DNA of 64,000 nt from Tubulanus polymorphus (Eukaryota; Nemertea; Palaeonemertea; Tubulaniformes; Tubulanidae): NCBI RefSeq assembly GCF_964204645.1, contig NC_134027.1, positions 4,886,485 through 4,950,484 of the forward strand, read 5' to 3'. Shown here one piece after another: positions 46,888 through 61,300 of this stretch. Position 1 is the first letter of the stretch. Every line of letters begins with the position of its first letter. Made by a program: the position numbers and the translations under genes. The notes under the pieces were generated by a model that saw only the letters and a list, made by a program, of their open reading frames with translations, did no database searches and was not told the DNA's origin.

Positions 46888-48424
46888 ATGGAATTTCAGG
46901 ATTTAGTCAATGACTTGCATTTTGATTTCGACCAGTTAACGAACAATGGATTACCGGAAGTGGACACAATAGAAGTGAAGACGGAAGGCGGGTTCGACGA
47001 TGGATGGATTTCGGCTGACTCCCTGTGTAGTCCCGGATCCTACCTGACACCTTCCCCTGCACCGTCTGGAAACGACCCAATCGACTTGACCTCACAATCG
47101 GCATCAATCTATCCTCACACGTCTACTAGCAACGAACTCGACCTGGCTTGGCTTACCCTGCCCATGAATTATCTAACAACTTCTAACAACGTAATTGATC
47201 TGACCATCGATGACCAAGACCCAGCGATGATGACCCCGGAATCGCCGTCAGCTAGCTCCGGTAAGTGTTGAATTTATCCAAGATAACCATTATGCTTTTC
47301 GAGTTCGTTATTTTGAGAGACAATGTTTGGATTCAATTCATTAAAACGAATTCATTCTAATAAAAGCTTATTGTGTTCCATATGTAATTCATTTATTCAT
47401 GGTAATCGTTATAAATGATTTTTTCTCTTGGCAATCGCTTTATGACCGATAATCATATAAATGCAAACGCTTAAGACTGCCGGCTAATGTTACTTTCAGC
47501 ATATAAGCGTGTTTCACAAAAGTGTCCACGTATTTCCATTCAATGGCAATAGCATAGAAATAAAGTTAGGCTATATAAAATGTATTTCATTCATTGTTAT
47601 ATTGATTCATGTATAGACAATCTAGGAATTTTGTCCTACATAGATAAAACTAGCAAACACCTTGAATAGCATAATATATACATATCAAAACTATAAGAAA
47701 TTAACTGACTTTAGATTGGCGTTCTAGTACATAAAAGAAGAAATAGATTTTCATGATGATCGGATGATTTATTATTCAAATCGTGGTCTAAATAACTGTC
47801 AAAATTCATGAATAATAGATGAATATATAGATAAAACAAAAACTGTGAAATATTTCTAAAGAAAAAATGAATAATTCATAATGCCCTGGAATAAAAATGA
47901 ATGAATCCGTAATGTCTACTTTTATTTATGATATATATGCTAATTCCATGTTGAACAGCCCGCATTTTAACGATATCCAATGTTTTTCCTTATGATATTA
48001 ATCAGATATCTTTTTGATTATTCTTACAGTTTTAGACACAACGAATGACAACGACATGGATTCTGACGAGTGTTACGGTATCACCGATGAGGAGTTGGTC
48101 ACGTTATCTGTACGAGAACTAAACGGGAAGTTGCGTGGTTTAAGCAAAGACAAAGTCCGAAGGCTTAAATACAAACGAAGAACATTGAAGAACCGCGGAT
48201 ACGCGCAGAGTTGCCGAACGAAGAAGAACCGCCAAAAATACGACCTCGAAAACAGGAATACCCAACTGGAAAAGGAAAATTTGATCTTGAGGCGTCATTT
48301 GCAAGTAATTATACGCGAACGCGACCAGTTTAAAAAACAAGTAGAAACTCTTCGGACGCGCAATAATTCAGTTTCAATCAGCCAGCCAAGCTCACCGGAA
48401 TCGTGTGACTTTGATAATTTGTAA
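46888..48424 (+). CDS. MAF: MAF-type bZIP transcription factor
   Basis: Two exons (46888-47260 and 48030-48424) join in phase to give 255 aa. The C-terminal half has the Maf extended homology region ([20 protein letters not shown]), the basic region with the diagnostic [14 protein letters not shown], and a leucine zipper ([19 protein letters not shown]) followed by [10 protein letters not shown]. It binds MARE elements as a dimer. The N-terminal half is acidic and Ser/Pro/Thr-rich with a sumoylation-type VKTE and the motif [13 protein letters not shown], as expected of a transactivation domain. So it is of large-Maf type, not a small Maf. It is shorter than vertebrate large Mafs and lacks their His and Gly runs. 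The start ATG has a good context (GAAATGG). The intron is 769 bp, and in vertebrates the comparable single-exon genes lack one here. Confidence 0.93.
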
Positions 48425-49048
48425 CAGGAAAAATCAACTTTACTGTGATAAAATCATTCCAGAACGTACAAGTCGACTCACACGAAGAACAAGACGGGCC
48501 CAAGGTGATGTGATATTTTTTTAAATATATTTTTCGTGCGTTGGTTTTAGCCGAGGGCTTTTAACATATTAAGCCCTCGAGAAACGCATATTAATTGACG
48601 GCTAAATGGTGCTATTTTAGGGAGAAAGTTGATGCATAAAAGTTGCCTAAAATTTTTCTTTTGACACTTGCATACTGATGATATGTATATCATAGATTTT
48701 AGATACCCGAAAAACGGAAATGTATTTGTAATGGCGTAGCCCGTGTTGGGGCCTCGTCAATGAGAATTTAATGCGAAGCGTCAAAAGTGTATCATAGACA
48801 TAAACATTTTTTTCTGTATTATAAATCCAAAAGAGTCGGATCACAACTTGATGTATTATTGATCGTTTTGAGTTTAGTGTTCAGAATTACATATGCTTAT
48901 TGAGATTTTCTGTTGCATTATTTGTTCATAGATTTTTAGAGAAATACAGTTTTACGTGTGTACGCACCATTGGCATTGATTGTGAATGTTTTAATTATGT
49001 TGAATACTTATCAAAGTTTATTGGAATCACTAAATATAGGCAGTAACT

Positions 49049-49061
49049 CCCCCCCCCCCCC
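49049..49061. repeat. Poly-C run, 13 bases
   Basis: An uninterrupted run of C in AT-rich DNA. Length may be unreliable because homopolymers are error-prone. Confidence 0.85.
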
Positions 49062-51136
49062 ATTCAAATCCATTATATATGTCTTTAATAATCTCTGGCA
49101 GATGCATAATATTATAAACGGTTATTCTGTTACAAAACGTTATGAATTTATGTAGAAATTTATTATCTTATTTTTGGCCAAAAACTGTCACCTCGAATTA
49201 TAAATCATTTAGTATGTTCAGTTATACAATGGATGTGCGCAGAGCTCAGGATTTTATGTTGAATATCTTATCTAAAGGGCAGTGTACCTGGTTCAAAGAT
49301 TGGCAATTCGATTCTATTTGAGTGTCAATTTCACATGTTTTAGGTTTTTCCAGTTTTATACATTCGCCATATCGAACAGCATATGTTCATTTACCATTAT
49401 AACATACACGCGAATTTTGAAGCTTTTCCCGATATAAAGATCGATGTTTTTCATTAATTCTGATCCACAGCCGTTGTATTAACGCGCAACAGCTGTGTTC
49501 TTTCAGTTCGCGTATTATGCATACAGAATATTGTATTTTCATTCATACATTTCTGTATGTATAGTGAATGTTTGATTAATTCATAACCATTTCGGACAGA
49601 CCCGAATGAAAAAAGATGATTATCATTTGTTGAAATCAAACATATTCGTACATTTCATATTCTTTTTTTGTTTTGACAATGACAGTGGTTGAACAGTAAT
49701 TGTTGTTAGCGCAATGAGAACCTAGACCCAGTACATCAATTCAAAAAAATATTTCACTTGTTTCATTAAACATAAAACTTAAACCTACCTGGCAGCGCCT
49801 GAGGCAAACCTTACTAGTACATTTCCAATTTTATTCAATACAAATCGCATCTCATTTCTCTTATTCGCACATCGATTATTGCGAATGTTTGCTGTATTCG
49901 ATTTTGTGTTTGATGGTAAGGCCTTTAGGCAAAAATCTATCCGATGTGTATGGATGTTGTTATTTAGTTTCTTTAGGTTTCAAAGGTCGTTATATCTTCG
50001 TTGTTGTTTTGTTATCATAGATATAAGCATTTAAAAAATCATGAAAAAAGTCTTTGTGATTACCCAGTAAATTTGTGCGTATGTTACTTTGTTTGCTTTT
50101 GTTTGTGCAGATGTTATATCGCCCAAGACGGCTGACTTGTTAGTATTTTTTTCACGGCGCACAAATACATAGATGTTATATAGTACAGAATATATATTTG
50201 CGAAGACTTCATTCCCCGGAGGACATACAATTAAATATATCCATGAAGCAATCAATCAATATGTGCGCATTCAAATATTCATTATCTGTAAGTGATCGGA
50301 AAATGGAATATGGTCAAATACTGTACATTTATAAAAACCTTTATCAGCCTGTGCATTATCTCTAATAATGTCTCATAATTTATTCATATCTCGAAAAGTT
50401 CTAATGTCTATCTAGCTAAGGTCGTGTTTCTCTTATTCATTTTTTTTCATACCAAAGGCAACTGATATAGCATCAACTGAGCGTACATAATACGTTATTA
50501 TAGAGTCAATATTCCGTTCGCTAATTGTCGCGTGTTTTATTCTTACGAAATATAACGAACTGGCTAGACTTTACCAGAACTTATAGAACCTATAGAATAT
50601 TGACGTGTGGCTTCCATTCAATTGTCGATATTACTCTCGTTTATGGTTTTGAAAATCACAAACATCGTCTTTCCCCGGTGAAAGGCCAACAGCAGAGTTT
50701 TACTGATATCGTAAGGAAACACGAAATACTTAAGGAATAAAGTACACGCTTGTTAGTGACCATGGAATTTTGACTTCTTTTTAGTAAAGTGTGAGATGTA
50801 CTGAAATCCTGATATTGTAAAATTCGTATTCTTATTAGTATACATTTCCCGCAGCGCAGGAGTCAGACCGATTGATTATACAAGTGTCAGTTAAAAAATG
50901 AAAACAAATCGGTCATAGGTAATATGTCTGTGAGGCACGTTATCCTGAAAGAAATAATACAAAACTGATGTGTGTTGATAGGGACAAATGGGAGATAATA
51001 TTTGAGAGATTTTTGTTCGGAACACAGGACGGACATGATGACCAGTTAAGCTATATAGATATTTGTAGGTTTGTGCCCGCAGAGCTGCGGGAGAGGGATT
51101 TTATGACCCATACTGGGTTTTTATAGGTCCCGCTTA

Positions 51137-51241
51137 TAAAGATGGCTGTCGAAAAAGCTCTCTTCAAAACCACCCGCCTCTACATTCTCAAGCTAATTCC
51201 ATCGCAAGATATGTCTATTGAGTGAGGTGGCCATCTTTATT
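51137..51241. repeat. Possible short inverted-repeat element
   Basis: ATAAAGATGGC at the left and GCCATCTTTAT at the right are exact reverse complements about 85 bp apart. The interior has no coding capacity. It may be a small MITE, but no target-site duplication is clear. Confidence 0.35.
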
Positions 51242-53441
51242 TGATTGAGGGATTCTATAACATTAACGACGACGGACTGACTAAACGGATTCACCTAACT
51301 TTGTAAAGTAACTCGGATAACGATTTAAGATGAATACAGAAGAAACGTTGAAATCTAAGAGAAAAAGGACACAAAAATATAAAAAAAACTTCCCTTTCCA
51401 TATGTGGCACTCGCGCGGCATGTTACTCTCGTAAATCATAGACGTTGTTGCCAATGTTGAGACGCCAATTCTTATGGAACGGGAATTTAAAAAAAAATAG
51501 AAAAAAAGAAAAAAATCAAAAATATTCAAGTCGAGGCGTAGGACCAGGGAAAATAAACCGGTCTTGTCGGGCCTCGGCTCTCGAGTTTGTCAATCTAAAA
51601 TGGATTAAAGATTTGACTGATTCCGCCCAGGGAAATTGACAATGCATTGTTAAATGGACCACGAGTTTAAATCACTTATTTTTTGTAGGCTATTTTTCTG
51701 ACTCTTTTAACAGCACAGTCGAGTGTGTAGCCCATAGTAGCATGTGTCACTTTGTGTAATAATGCTGTTAATTACTAGTAAAATCAAACTTACCCGACGG
51801 GTAATCTTTTCAGTGAGTCGTCGATCATTTTGCAAATGATGGCGCTAAAATAGTAATAAAACTATGAAAATCCTGCTTTTTGTTCGTGGATACATTTTAG
51901 ATGTTTCTTGTATTTCCGTTTTAAATGGTTATTTCTCTCGTGATATGTACTATTTTAATTCAGTTTAATTTAAAGTGACACATTTGTTGAAAGGAAAATA
52001 CTCAATGTTTCGACCCGAACCACTAAAATACCACGTGGATACATTTGAACAAATCATATGCGCTTTGATGAAATAGAAAATTCTGTTTCAGCTTTTTTGC
52101 ATACAGCGAATACAATTTGAGCGGTTTCGGGTCGCCATAACCAGTAAAACCATGTGGCTACACAAGGATATGTGCTTTGTTACTGAAGAAAAGAACAATC
52201 ATACTTCTGAAGTAAAGCATAGTGCACCAGCATTTTGGAAAGTTGTTTCTCTAACGGTTGATACTTATAAGGTAGAAAGAAGCGTCTACTGACTTGATTG
52301 GATTCATTTTAGAAATCTAAATACTGCAGTTCATTTCAATGTATGTAATACGTGAAGACAAATGAATCAACTGGTTTTCACATTTGGCGCTAAAAACCGA
52401 ATAACTCTATGAACATTGACGAACTATCGTTATTTTGGTGTTCCAAAAGTGCATCAGAACAGCAGTCGCTGACTGATCGTGTCCGAGGACTCGCAATGAT
52501 CATTCCGAATGCTAGAGAAATTTCATTTCAGGGTTCACAATAAACCGAGAAGGGTATTTGGTAATTTAGAAAAAATGATCAGGTTCTTATTCAATGCCGC
52601 CTGAAAAGCCATCGGAGTACTTTCATTCTCGGCGGACATTGTAACGAATAGTGAAAAAGTGAAGATATTTAAAAGATAAGAGTTTTATCGTTTTGACTTT
52701 GTACTGTCAGTGAGTAAAATGACATGAACCAATGTTTGTACTGGTATTTATTGTGGCAATGATAACGCACGTTTGTTAAAGGTATAAAATGCTGAACTAT
52801 AAAGCTTTACTTTTTGAAATATATTGAAACTTTTCGTAAATAAATAAAGCAAGAACTAAAAACAGAAAATGACTTTTTGCTTTTATTTTTCATTGTACAT
52901 ACATGTATAACGTGTTATGGCGATCGAACAGCTGACTAGAAAAAATCGCACCAAGCACTTGGATCTGAATGTACTAAACTGTGATAATTCTCACAAAACT
53001 TGAGAACGTTTCGATCGATGTATATGTATATGTATATATATTCATAACATCAAAACCGCACATGTTCTATCCGTATAAAGGTATAGTCATTCGTGCACGG
53101 ATATTGCGAGGCTGTGTGTGAACAGCTGGCTGTAAACCCATGCGACATAGTTGCTCTCCCGCTATCAGTTAATTGAAGCGATATGTTACTTATAGTTTGT
53201 TTGCCCATAACCCCTACAAGGTTATTCGATGCCGAGACCTATCATAATTTTTTGCCTCCGAACCCGAAAAAAACATCTACATAGCACAAATAAATTTTGA
53301 ATTGAATTGACTTGACAAATATGAGAAAGGTAGATGATGAAATCACGTGACTCAAAAGTTTTCTTTGTTTGATTTTATGAGATGCAGAAATTACTGATTT
53401 ATATTGCGGTTAAGCATACACACACCACATACAATATATAT

Positions 53442-53443
53442 AT

Positions 53444-53513
<70 letters not shown>
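53442..53513. repeat. (TA)n microsatellite of about 65 bp
   Basis: An almost pure alternating AT tract with one AACA interruption near its left end. It can form cruciform or unpaired DNA, and its length is likely polymorphic. Confidence 0.95.
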
Positions 53514-53517
<4 letters not shown>

Positions 53518-55331
53518 ATATGTACCGAGGCGATTTGTAAAACTCGAATTCTCCTGAAAATCGGTTGATTTCGCTTTGATATTTAAGATCACGAACAAAA
53601 TAATGGATCTAAACGTTTAATCGCCGTAGGCAGAATTTCATTGATCGATACATCCTTATATCAGCGCAGCGTGCCGACCGTGGAACATATGTGACTGAAT
53701 ATTCAATTACAATAGCCTGAAAATACTATGGCTGTTGTAGACAGGTGCTCTGCGACTGAATCCGCACTGTCTATTGGACGTCATCCTATTTCAATTTCAT
53801 TTAGAAAATTAATCAAGATCATCGTTTTGAAAATAAAATGCATTACGCCGGTATTGCGGTATATAATCCGGTGTTTAACATATCGGATTAGAATTCATTA
53901 CAAACAAGTAATGTTTTTTGCTGAGCTGTCTTTCGGTTTCATATGTTTGACTCCATCTTGGAAACTCTGTGCAGGATACATTTCCAACAAAAATGAAGCT
54001 TTCATATCAAACAATTTGATTGACCAATAACCAACTAAAACTTGTCGCATTTTTCGATATCCACGTTAGCCTGAAACCATCTTTACCAAGATGCCTGTAG
54101 GCACTAGAAGTTTCTTCGTTCTAGGTTTCAGATATCCAATTAACGAGCACCATTTGTGCATATACGTCATGGTATACGCCATATAAAGTAAAATCTAGCT
54201 ACAAATTCTGCCTTCGGGCATTTTCCGTAACTTCTGCATGCAAATTCTTCTTTGTAATGACAGAAATCGATGCACTACGCTTTTCAAAACGCTAGTTATT
54301 TTACAGTAAGTTACTGTTTAATTTGTAGAATATACCCGATGCCCGAGGCAATGTGCAGTCGACGAAACCGAAGAATCAAACATATATATCTTCTTTTGAA
54401 AAAAATTGGTCCATACTTTATATTCGGATTTGAATGAACAAAAGAAATATTCCAAGCTGTGTCACCTTGTTGCAGCGATTCTCGGGATACCGGAATTGAG
54501 CTCGCCCCGATTTGCCAATTTTCATTGGTCCCACAATCTGACTGGTGTTACTGGTATCTCCGAGTACGATTGCCATAATTGGAGCAAAATTATAGCAAAT
54601 CTATATACTATATATCATATAGAGAAATTGGGTAAAATTGGACAGGTGGGCTGGCACAATTATGCATTACATGTGTATATTGATAAATCTATTGGCAAAC
54701 CCGGGTGTGTAAATATAAATGGATAACGGCAAATTTCATATTTTAGACAGCATAACAAAACAAATACGGTTGAAGTAAATTGTACTGTTTAATGACAGCT
54801 GCGTTTCAGCTTTGCTTCGCTCTACAGGTGATTATCAACCACCGATTGGATAAGATTGCACATCCAGCTGGGTAGTCAGTATACAATAATCGATGATTCA
54901 AATAAACTCGTATATAAATATAACTACCCTACAGTTGTCAGAATGTAAAAATGCCTATCAGAAACTTTATAATGGATACGCAAAATTAAGAACAAAGGAA
55001 TTAGAAGTTGAAAATTCATGATTTTTCCAAAGGAGAGCTATGGCCCTCTTGCGGATGGTTTCAATAACATAAATCCGCTATGTTTATTAGTATCAGATTT
55101 AACCACCATTGGCTTGCGGCAGCACTTTACGGTTTACTTGGTGCAAAACTGTTGCCGTGTTTTTCATCAACCGTAGTTACGATTATCACACTGTCCAATG
55201 AAACAGTACACTGGTTACCATAGCATTGCAACCGATCACTCTTCACAGTTTTGAATCTTAATCCGTGGATCGTGTGAAAAATTTATCGCTAATTTCTTTA
55301 AATCAATCAAGAGAAAATTGAAGTTCAAATC

Positions 55332-58300
55332 ATGACGTCTGAATCTGATTCCGACGAGTCTGCGTTTAGTGAGATCTCGGAAGAATATGGACTTAAGGAT
55401 CCTTTTACATCATTATTCTTTGGTCCAGAAACGCCAGGAACAAGTTCAGCATTAAACAGAGTCTTCCAGGTTGCGCCGTCGCAGTATGGTTTTCACAGAG
55501 CATGTAAAACAAAAGTAACAAATTGTCGACAGGTTCAAATAATAGACGTACGGCAGCTGTTTACAAAAATGGTCAAGTCTGGCGCCCAGTACATCCCTGA
55601 AATAATTTTGAATGAAAAAGAAAGAAGTGAATATGAATTCGTTAATATTGACCATTTCGGAGATAAGGTATATTCACCGTCTTAGTTCAATTTCTACTCG
55701 AATCTGAATTTGTAGGACCTAGGGTAAGGTTCTAAATGGCAAGAGACTGTTGGTATTAGCGTTGGCTATAAATAGATATCTTGTATTACATCTAATACAA
55801 CGAATAATTTACTATTGCTAAAATTTGCTTTAAATTTAAGGATAAGATCACCATGTTACACCTCTTCACTGCTCGTGGAGATGCTTTGATGTTGCTCAAA
55901 TTGATAGATTCAGGGGCAAATGTGAACCATCAGCAAACGGTAGGCATCGGCAAACAGTTTCTTCATCCTCTTTTGGTTAACACGTATCTAAATGTGCATA
56001 GCTTATACTTCCATTTCATTGGACTTCTACTACTCTTGTTTCAGAATGGAAATACAGCTCTGATGGAAGCTACTGCTAATGGACAATATGAATGCATGAA
56101 ACGACTGATAGCCGGAGGAGCTAAAGTCAATATACAAAACAAGGTAGAATAGATATCCGAAAAACCATTAATTGGCCTTCTTTTTAGGCCTTCGTATGAT
56201 AGAAAAAAACTAATTATTTTCAAACGTTCTCAACGACTTTGATTGATGATAGATGGAGTTGATTTATTACGCATCTGACTATTATTTCTATTAATAATTT
56301 GAAAATCCTAATATTTTGAATCGCGTAAGTTCTGTATCAGAATTTTTCTGAAGCTGAAACGGTTAAGTTTGAATCGTTATCCTCATTGAAATTTGAGGAC
56401 TCCACGTTTTATTTCTTTAATATCTAGACTGGCCACACGGCCATAATGATCGCTGCTAATAACGGAGACTTCAAGGCTATAAAAATATTAACGGCGCAGA
56501 GGGTTTTGAACATAAACTTACAAACAAAGGCGAGTATGAATTCATATATTGCATTTGATATTTCGAAGTTCGACGTAATGAATGCTTTATCATCAAGGGA
56601 GGAGGTTACATTAAACTGCATCATTTAAATTTCTAGATGGGTAACACCGCTTTGGTTTTTGCTGCTGTTGAACAGCACGAGGACGTTATACGTTTTTTGT
56701 TAATGAAATGTGGAGCCGATATCTTTGCAAGACGAAACGTGAGTTACTGTAATCATGCAGACCACTGAATAATGGTGAAAATTGTAAAAAAGCGTTTTCA
56801 AGCGTTTTGCGCGATTGAATTGTTTTTACTCACACGAACGTTTTTTGTTTTGTATTGGTTAGCTGCCTTTGACAGCCTACTGTATAAGCTCTTTCCAAGA
56901 AGATGACAAGTGTTGTAGAATTCTTGCTGATCGACTCATGAAGCTTAATCTTGTTGGCGCTTTCATAAAGGTAGATTTGACACGTCAGCATCCAGTTGCA
57001 TAATCAAGGCTTAGACTAGTTTAAGACCACCTAGTTCTATGTCCAATCTAACAACTTAAGATCAATCTTAAGATTTAAGACAATTTTTAGCTTAAGTCAT
57101 ATCTGTGCAAATGGACTCTCAAGATCCAAACTACATAAGTTTGATATATTGTTAGTTGTTGTATTTTGGTGATTTTAGAATCGTCTGCGTATCCTTGGAC
57201 GAAACAAAAACGATGGAGTGTTGCTGCTTATGACGACGTTTTCGTTGTGTCCGTTTCTGGTGCTGGTCCAGAAGATACCCGAAAAACTCCGCATGAAATC
57301 TTACGAGCGCCTGATGATGCACCGTTCCCATGATAACCACAGCAAACATTGCCGTACGATGCATCGCCTGTTACCATGGTCACTGATAGTTATGGGTCAT
57401 CCGATTCGACTGATGAAACTAAACAAGACTCAAATAACAACGATATTTCAAGATTTTCACGAAACTGGAGCTAGTGACATTTTTCTTCAGTGCGCCACGA
57501 CCTACGGTAACGATGACGTCACTTTTTACCATTTGCTGGTAATCATCGGCTTTTTCTGCTCTGTTGAAGAAGGCCGGAAGTGGCTTGAAGTGCACGCTCG
57601 TCTGTTTTCGCGGTGTGCAAAGATCCTTGATAAAAAAGGAAAGTTCATTGGTGACCAAAAGAACAGTCTTACAGATCAAGCACCGAGTGATTGTGTGCTT
57701 GCGTTGACATCAGAAGATTATCTTGAAGTCCGTGTACAAAACGCCGATGTTATCTTGAACTTGGTTTTACATCGAGTCGCTGACATGAACATGAGAGAAC
57801 TCATTGCCGCCGAGAGCGCAGAAAAGGAAAGAGCAGAGAAAAGAAGGCAAATGAGAAGGAAGAAGAGACAAGCAGGAAAATGCGAGCAATTGAAGGGCAA
57901 AAATACTGTAGTGGCACCAGCGATAAACGACGCAGATGATGAAAGCAGTGATGAATCGGACCAGGATTTGAGGAGAAATGTACCACTATATTCTGCCACG
58001 AAGATGATGGTATCGACATCACCCATGCCAAATATGGCTTTGACAACCATTAAACGAGAACCAAGAAATAACAAACAGCGTTTGAAATGCGCAATGAAAG
58101 AACATGAAAAAGTGACACCACAATTACAGTACGACACACGGAAGTCCATGAAATATCAAGAGGAACCAAAATTTAGAAATCCACCACAATCAGATCACAA
58201 CGACGCTAAACGACGGCAAACAAACAAGCCTTTAAGACCGAAGTCGAAATCCCAACCATCGACTCCTGTAAAGTCCACGAAGCCTCCATCACCACTTACG

Positions 58301-61300
58301 ACAACGTATGGTACACCGCCAAGGACACAAACCGTTCGGAAGGAGCCGAGAAAAGAGCCGATACCGTTTACTGAATTTATGACAATGGCTTTCAAAAATC
58401 TTAAAATAGAAGATTGCGGTAAGTTAACCGGCGCCTGGAAAGAGAAAGTTACAAAAGGAAAAGATACAACGGCAAAAGATGAACAAGTACAGCGTGGTAG
58501 CTTAGATAAAGAATTGATGAAAAATCGCCCGGAGACACAAGACCCTGCTCGACTCGGTTCTAAATGTCGACGTAAACACTTCAATCCTGCGACTGAAGAT
58601 AAGACAACAAAAGCTGCAGAACCACCAGCTCTACTTACACCAACACCAAAGACTACCATCAAAAAAGAAATTGTTACTCCGAAAGTCGTCCGAAAACCGG
58701 ATATAAAAATAGCTCTAGCACCTTCCAAAAAAGTTCGAATGGAGCCTTACGTGATGCCTGCGCATATAATAAGGAAGGCCGAAAAAAAGGTTGTCGATAG
58801 ATGCGCGCATAAAGAGAAAGTAACGGTTAATGTTATTGAAGAGAATAAACTGGATGAAGAATTTGATACTATGCGTATGACTGCTGCTATCGATAACCTG
58901 TTCGATTTTCCGTCTGACGATGACGACAAAGACGCAAAAGACGATGACATCGATCAGTTTCCCGACCTGGAAGAGTGGGACGAGTTCATTCCTCCTAAAG
59001 AACAATCACGACAAGAGACTAGAGAATCATCGAGACATGAAAATAAGAGTGCCACAGTGCTTAAGAAAACGAGTAGCGCATACTTATCTACTGTAGAATA
59101 TCAGAGCGCTAGCGAGGATGCCGACGGTCGGGGTTCACTTTCGTCTTCACTCTCCAGTGAAAATAACGATTACGTGAGCTGTTCATCATCATCCGATCAA
59201 AACGATACAAAAAGCAATGACGATAACAAAGAAGTAGTTGACACTAATCCCGAACAAGAATCTAGCAGCATCACTGATCCGCATTCACAAGACACAGATG
59301 GGATGTCCAAAGTGGAAATGGACAAGTCCAAAGAAGTTACTGTGGAGGTTATAAGATCAGAAGAGAAAAGAGAACAAGAGGATATAAGTCCAAAATCATC
59401 GAGCGCATCAATTGATGTCAAATGCATATCACCCGCAGTCCACGGTGTTTCTGAAATAACGTCACTCGAAGAAACGACACAAATAAAACAACTCATTCCT
59501 GAGCAAAAACCATCTGCTCCGTGTCAGCCAGTTACAGCGTTCTTTCCCAGTATGCCAAAAGGGAACTTATTCGACGACTTGCAGCACATATTTCACGGGT
59601 CTACAAAAACGTTCGTGGCGAATGAAGACGGTGCCGTCGATGTGACCGATGGGTATCCACGTGATAACGTTGACCATGCTGGCGATCACGAAATCTACCG
59701 GAACCCCTTCCAGGAGTTATGGCATGCACCAGCACCCCCACAACCTGTGCGTATCAACTGGACGTCATGTAGCAATCGATGGAATAAACTTTTTGAGAAA
59801 TTGGTAAAGGCGGATACCGTGTGTCGAACAAAAGTCTACCAGTATTACATGTACTGTGACAATCCGGAGATGGTAATCGCGCAAGGGTAAGTGCTTGGTG
59901 GTAGATGAATAATGAGTTATTCCGCTGCGGTTCTTTGTCACTGATAAAGGATATTACATCGCAGTTATACTGGAAAAGTCTTTTTTTTTAACCTCCAGTG
60001 CATTTGGTAATATCATCAGTGTAGGGCTACACGAAGACGGTCGCGAAGTCAGCGTCAAACGAATGCTCAAACTCAACACCGCCACAATAAGGGACAGAGC
60101 TATCGATTTAAAACTTCGCAATTTAGAGACCCCTTATTTACTCGCATATCTGGTATACCTTTAAAGCGAACTTAAAAATATCCTGCCATGTTCACTCTTT
60201 AATTCCACCTTTAATGCATTTAGGATTACGTGGAAGATCAGCATTTCGGATATTTGATAACGGATTTGACTGAGATGTCGCTCGACGAATACATACCAAA
60301 CGAATTGATTTATCGCCCAACTACGTGGCAAAGAAAAGCTCGAAATCTGTGCCTACAAGTGTTACTAGGACTGAGAGTTCTACACAATGAACATATCCTA
60401 CATGGAAATCTGAAGGTAAGCTCGTTGGAGTGCGTACAGTTGGGAAATGATTCCTGGCGAATATTATGGCACAAATAACACCACAATCTCAAATTACCGA
60501 CACTAATATTCGTTTCTATAGCCAAGCAACGTGCTAATAACGAAAGAAGGAAACTTGAAATTAGCGGATTATGGAATATTCGAAGGAGATAGCGTTACGT
60601 CTGCACAAACTCCGGTCAATAGAACAGGACTGTGCTGGAAGCCTACCGAATGTTTACTGCCCGGAGAAAGTCGAATGCCTTACACCGAAGCGTCCGATAT
60701 ACAAGTATATTTTTTTTTCTTTTCGGCATCGTGCTTTTTCCCATACAGTTCGTTAATGTATAAGTTTGATTAAGCACTGTTTCATTATTTTGAGATAGGT
60801 TTCCGGTATGTTGTTTCATTATATGATTACTGGAGGAAGCCATCCTTTCGGCAATGATCCCGCCATGAGTGAGCTTCTCGTCAGACAATGCCGCCCGAAA
60901 CTTCACCCGAACCTCGACGACATAACCATGCACATCATGGGCTGTATGTTACATCCAGAACCGAATAAGAGGCGATCGGTACAAGTCTGTACTGAGTATG
61001 TATCATTTGAAAAGGTTAAATCCGCACTTCATGTTCACCATTCAAAATCTTTGAAATTTCCATTACAGTCACCCGTTTTTCTGGTCGCAGCAAGATCAAT
61101 TTAACTATATCCTGGCAGTTGGAGCACAGCCGGAAGTGAGATCTGCACTATTTTGCGAGGTGACCCGTCTTATGAACAGCGCAATCTCGTGGACCGGCTA
61201 CATTAACTGGGTCTGTAACAATAATACTTGCTTGTGTGAAATGTCTACGTAACACGCCTAGTTTGCATCGTAATAATCACGTGTTTACTATTTGCAAATG

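Larger units (their letters stand above)
48425..55331. other. Interval between MAF and the ankyrin-KEN gene
   Basis: No supported gene. The first part is probably MAF 3' UTR. AATAAA strings at about 52840-52846 and 53287 are candidate ends but distant. A C-run (49049-49061), a TA microsatellite and a possible inverted-repeat element (51137-51241) are the visible structures. The 106-codon frame at 54406-54726 has no recognisable domain. Confidence 0.5.

Noticed and set aside
53410-53598. Frame with a long Ile-Tyr repeat
   Set aside because: It is simply the translation of the TA microsatellite.
54406-54726. 106-codon frame upstream of the ankyrin-KEN gene
   Set aside because: I recognise no family, and there are no matching splice sites in phase with the next gene. 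It could be a fragment of something, but the support is too thin.
57718-58149. Long minus-strand frames under the 2.7-kb exon (57718-58149, 58195-58728)
   Set aside because: Antisense of a codon-biased coding exon; rich in Phe/Ser/Val as expected for the complement of charged codons.
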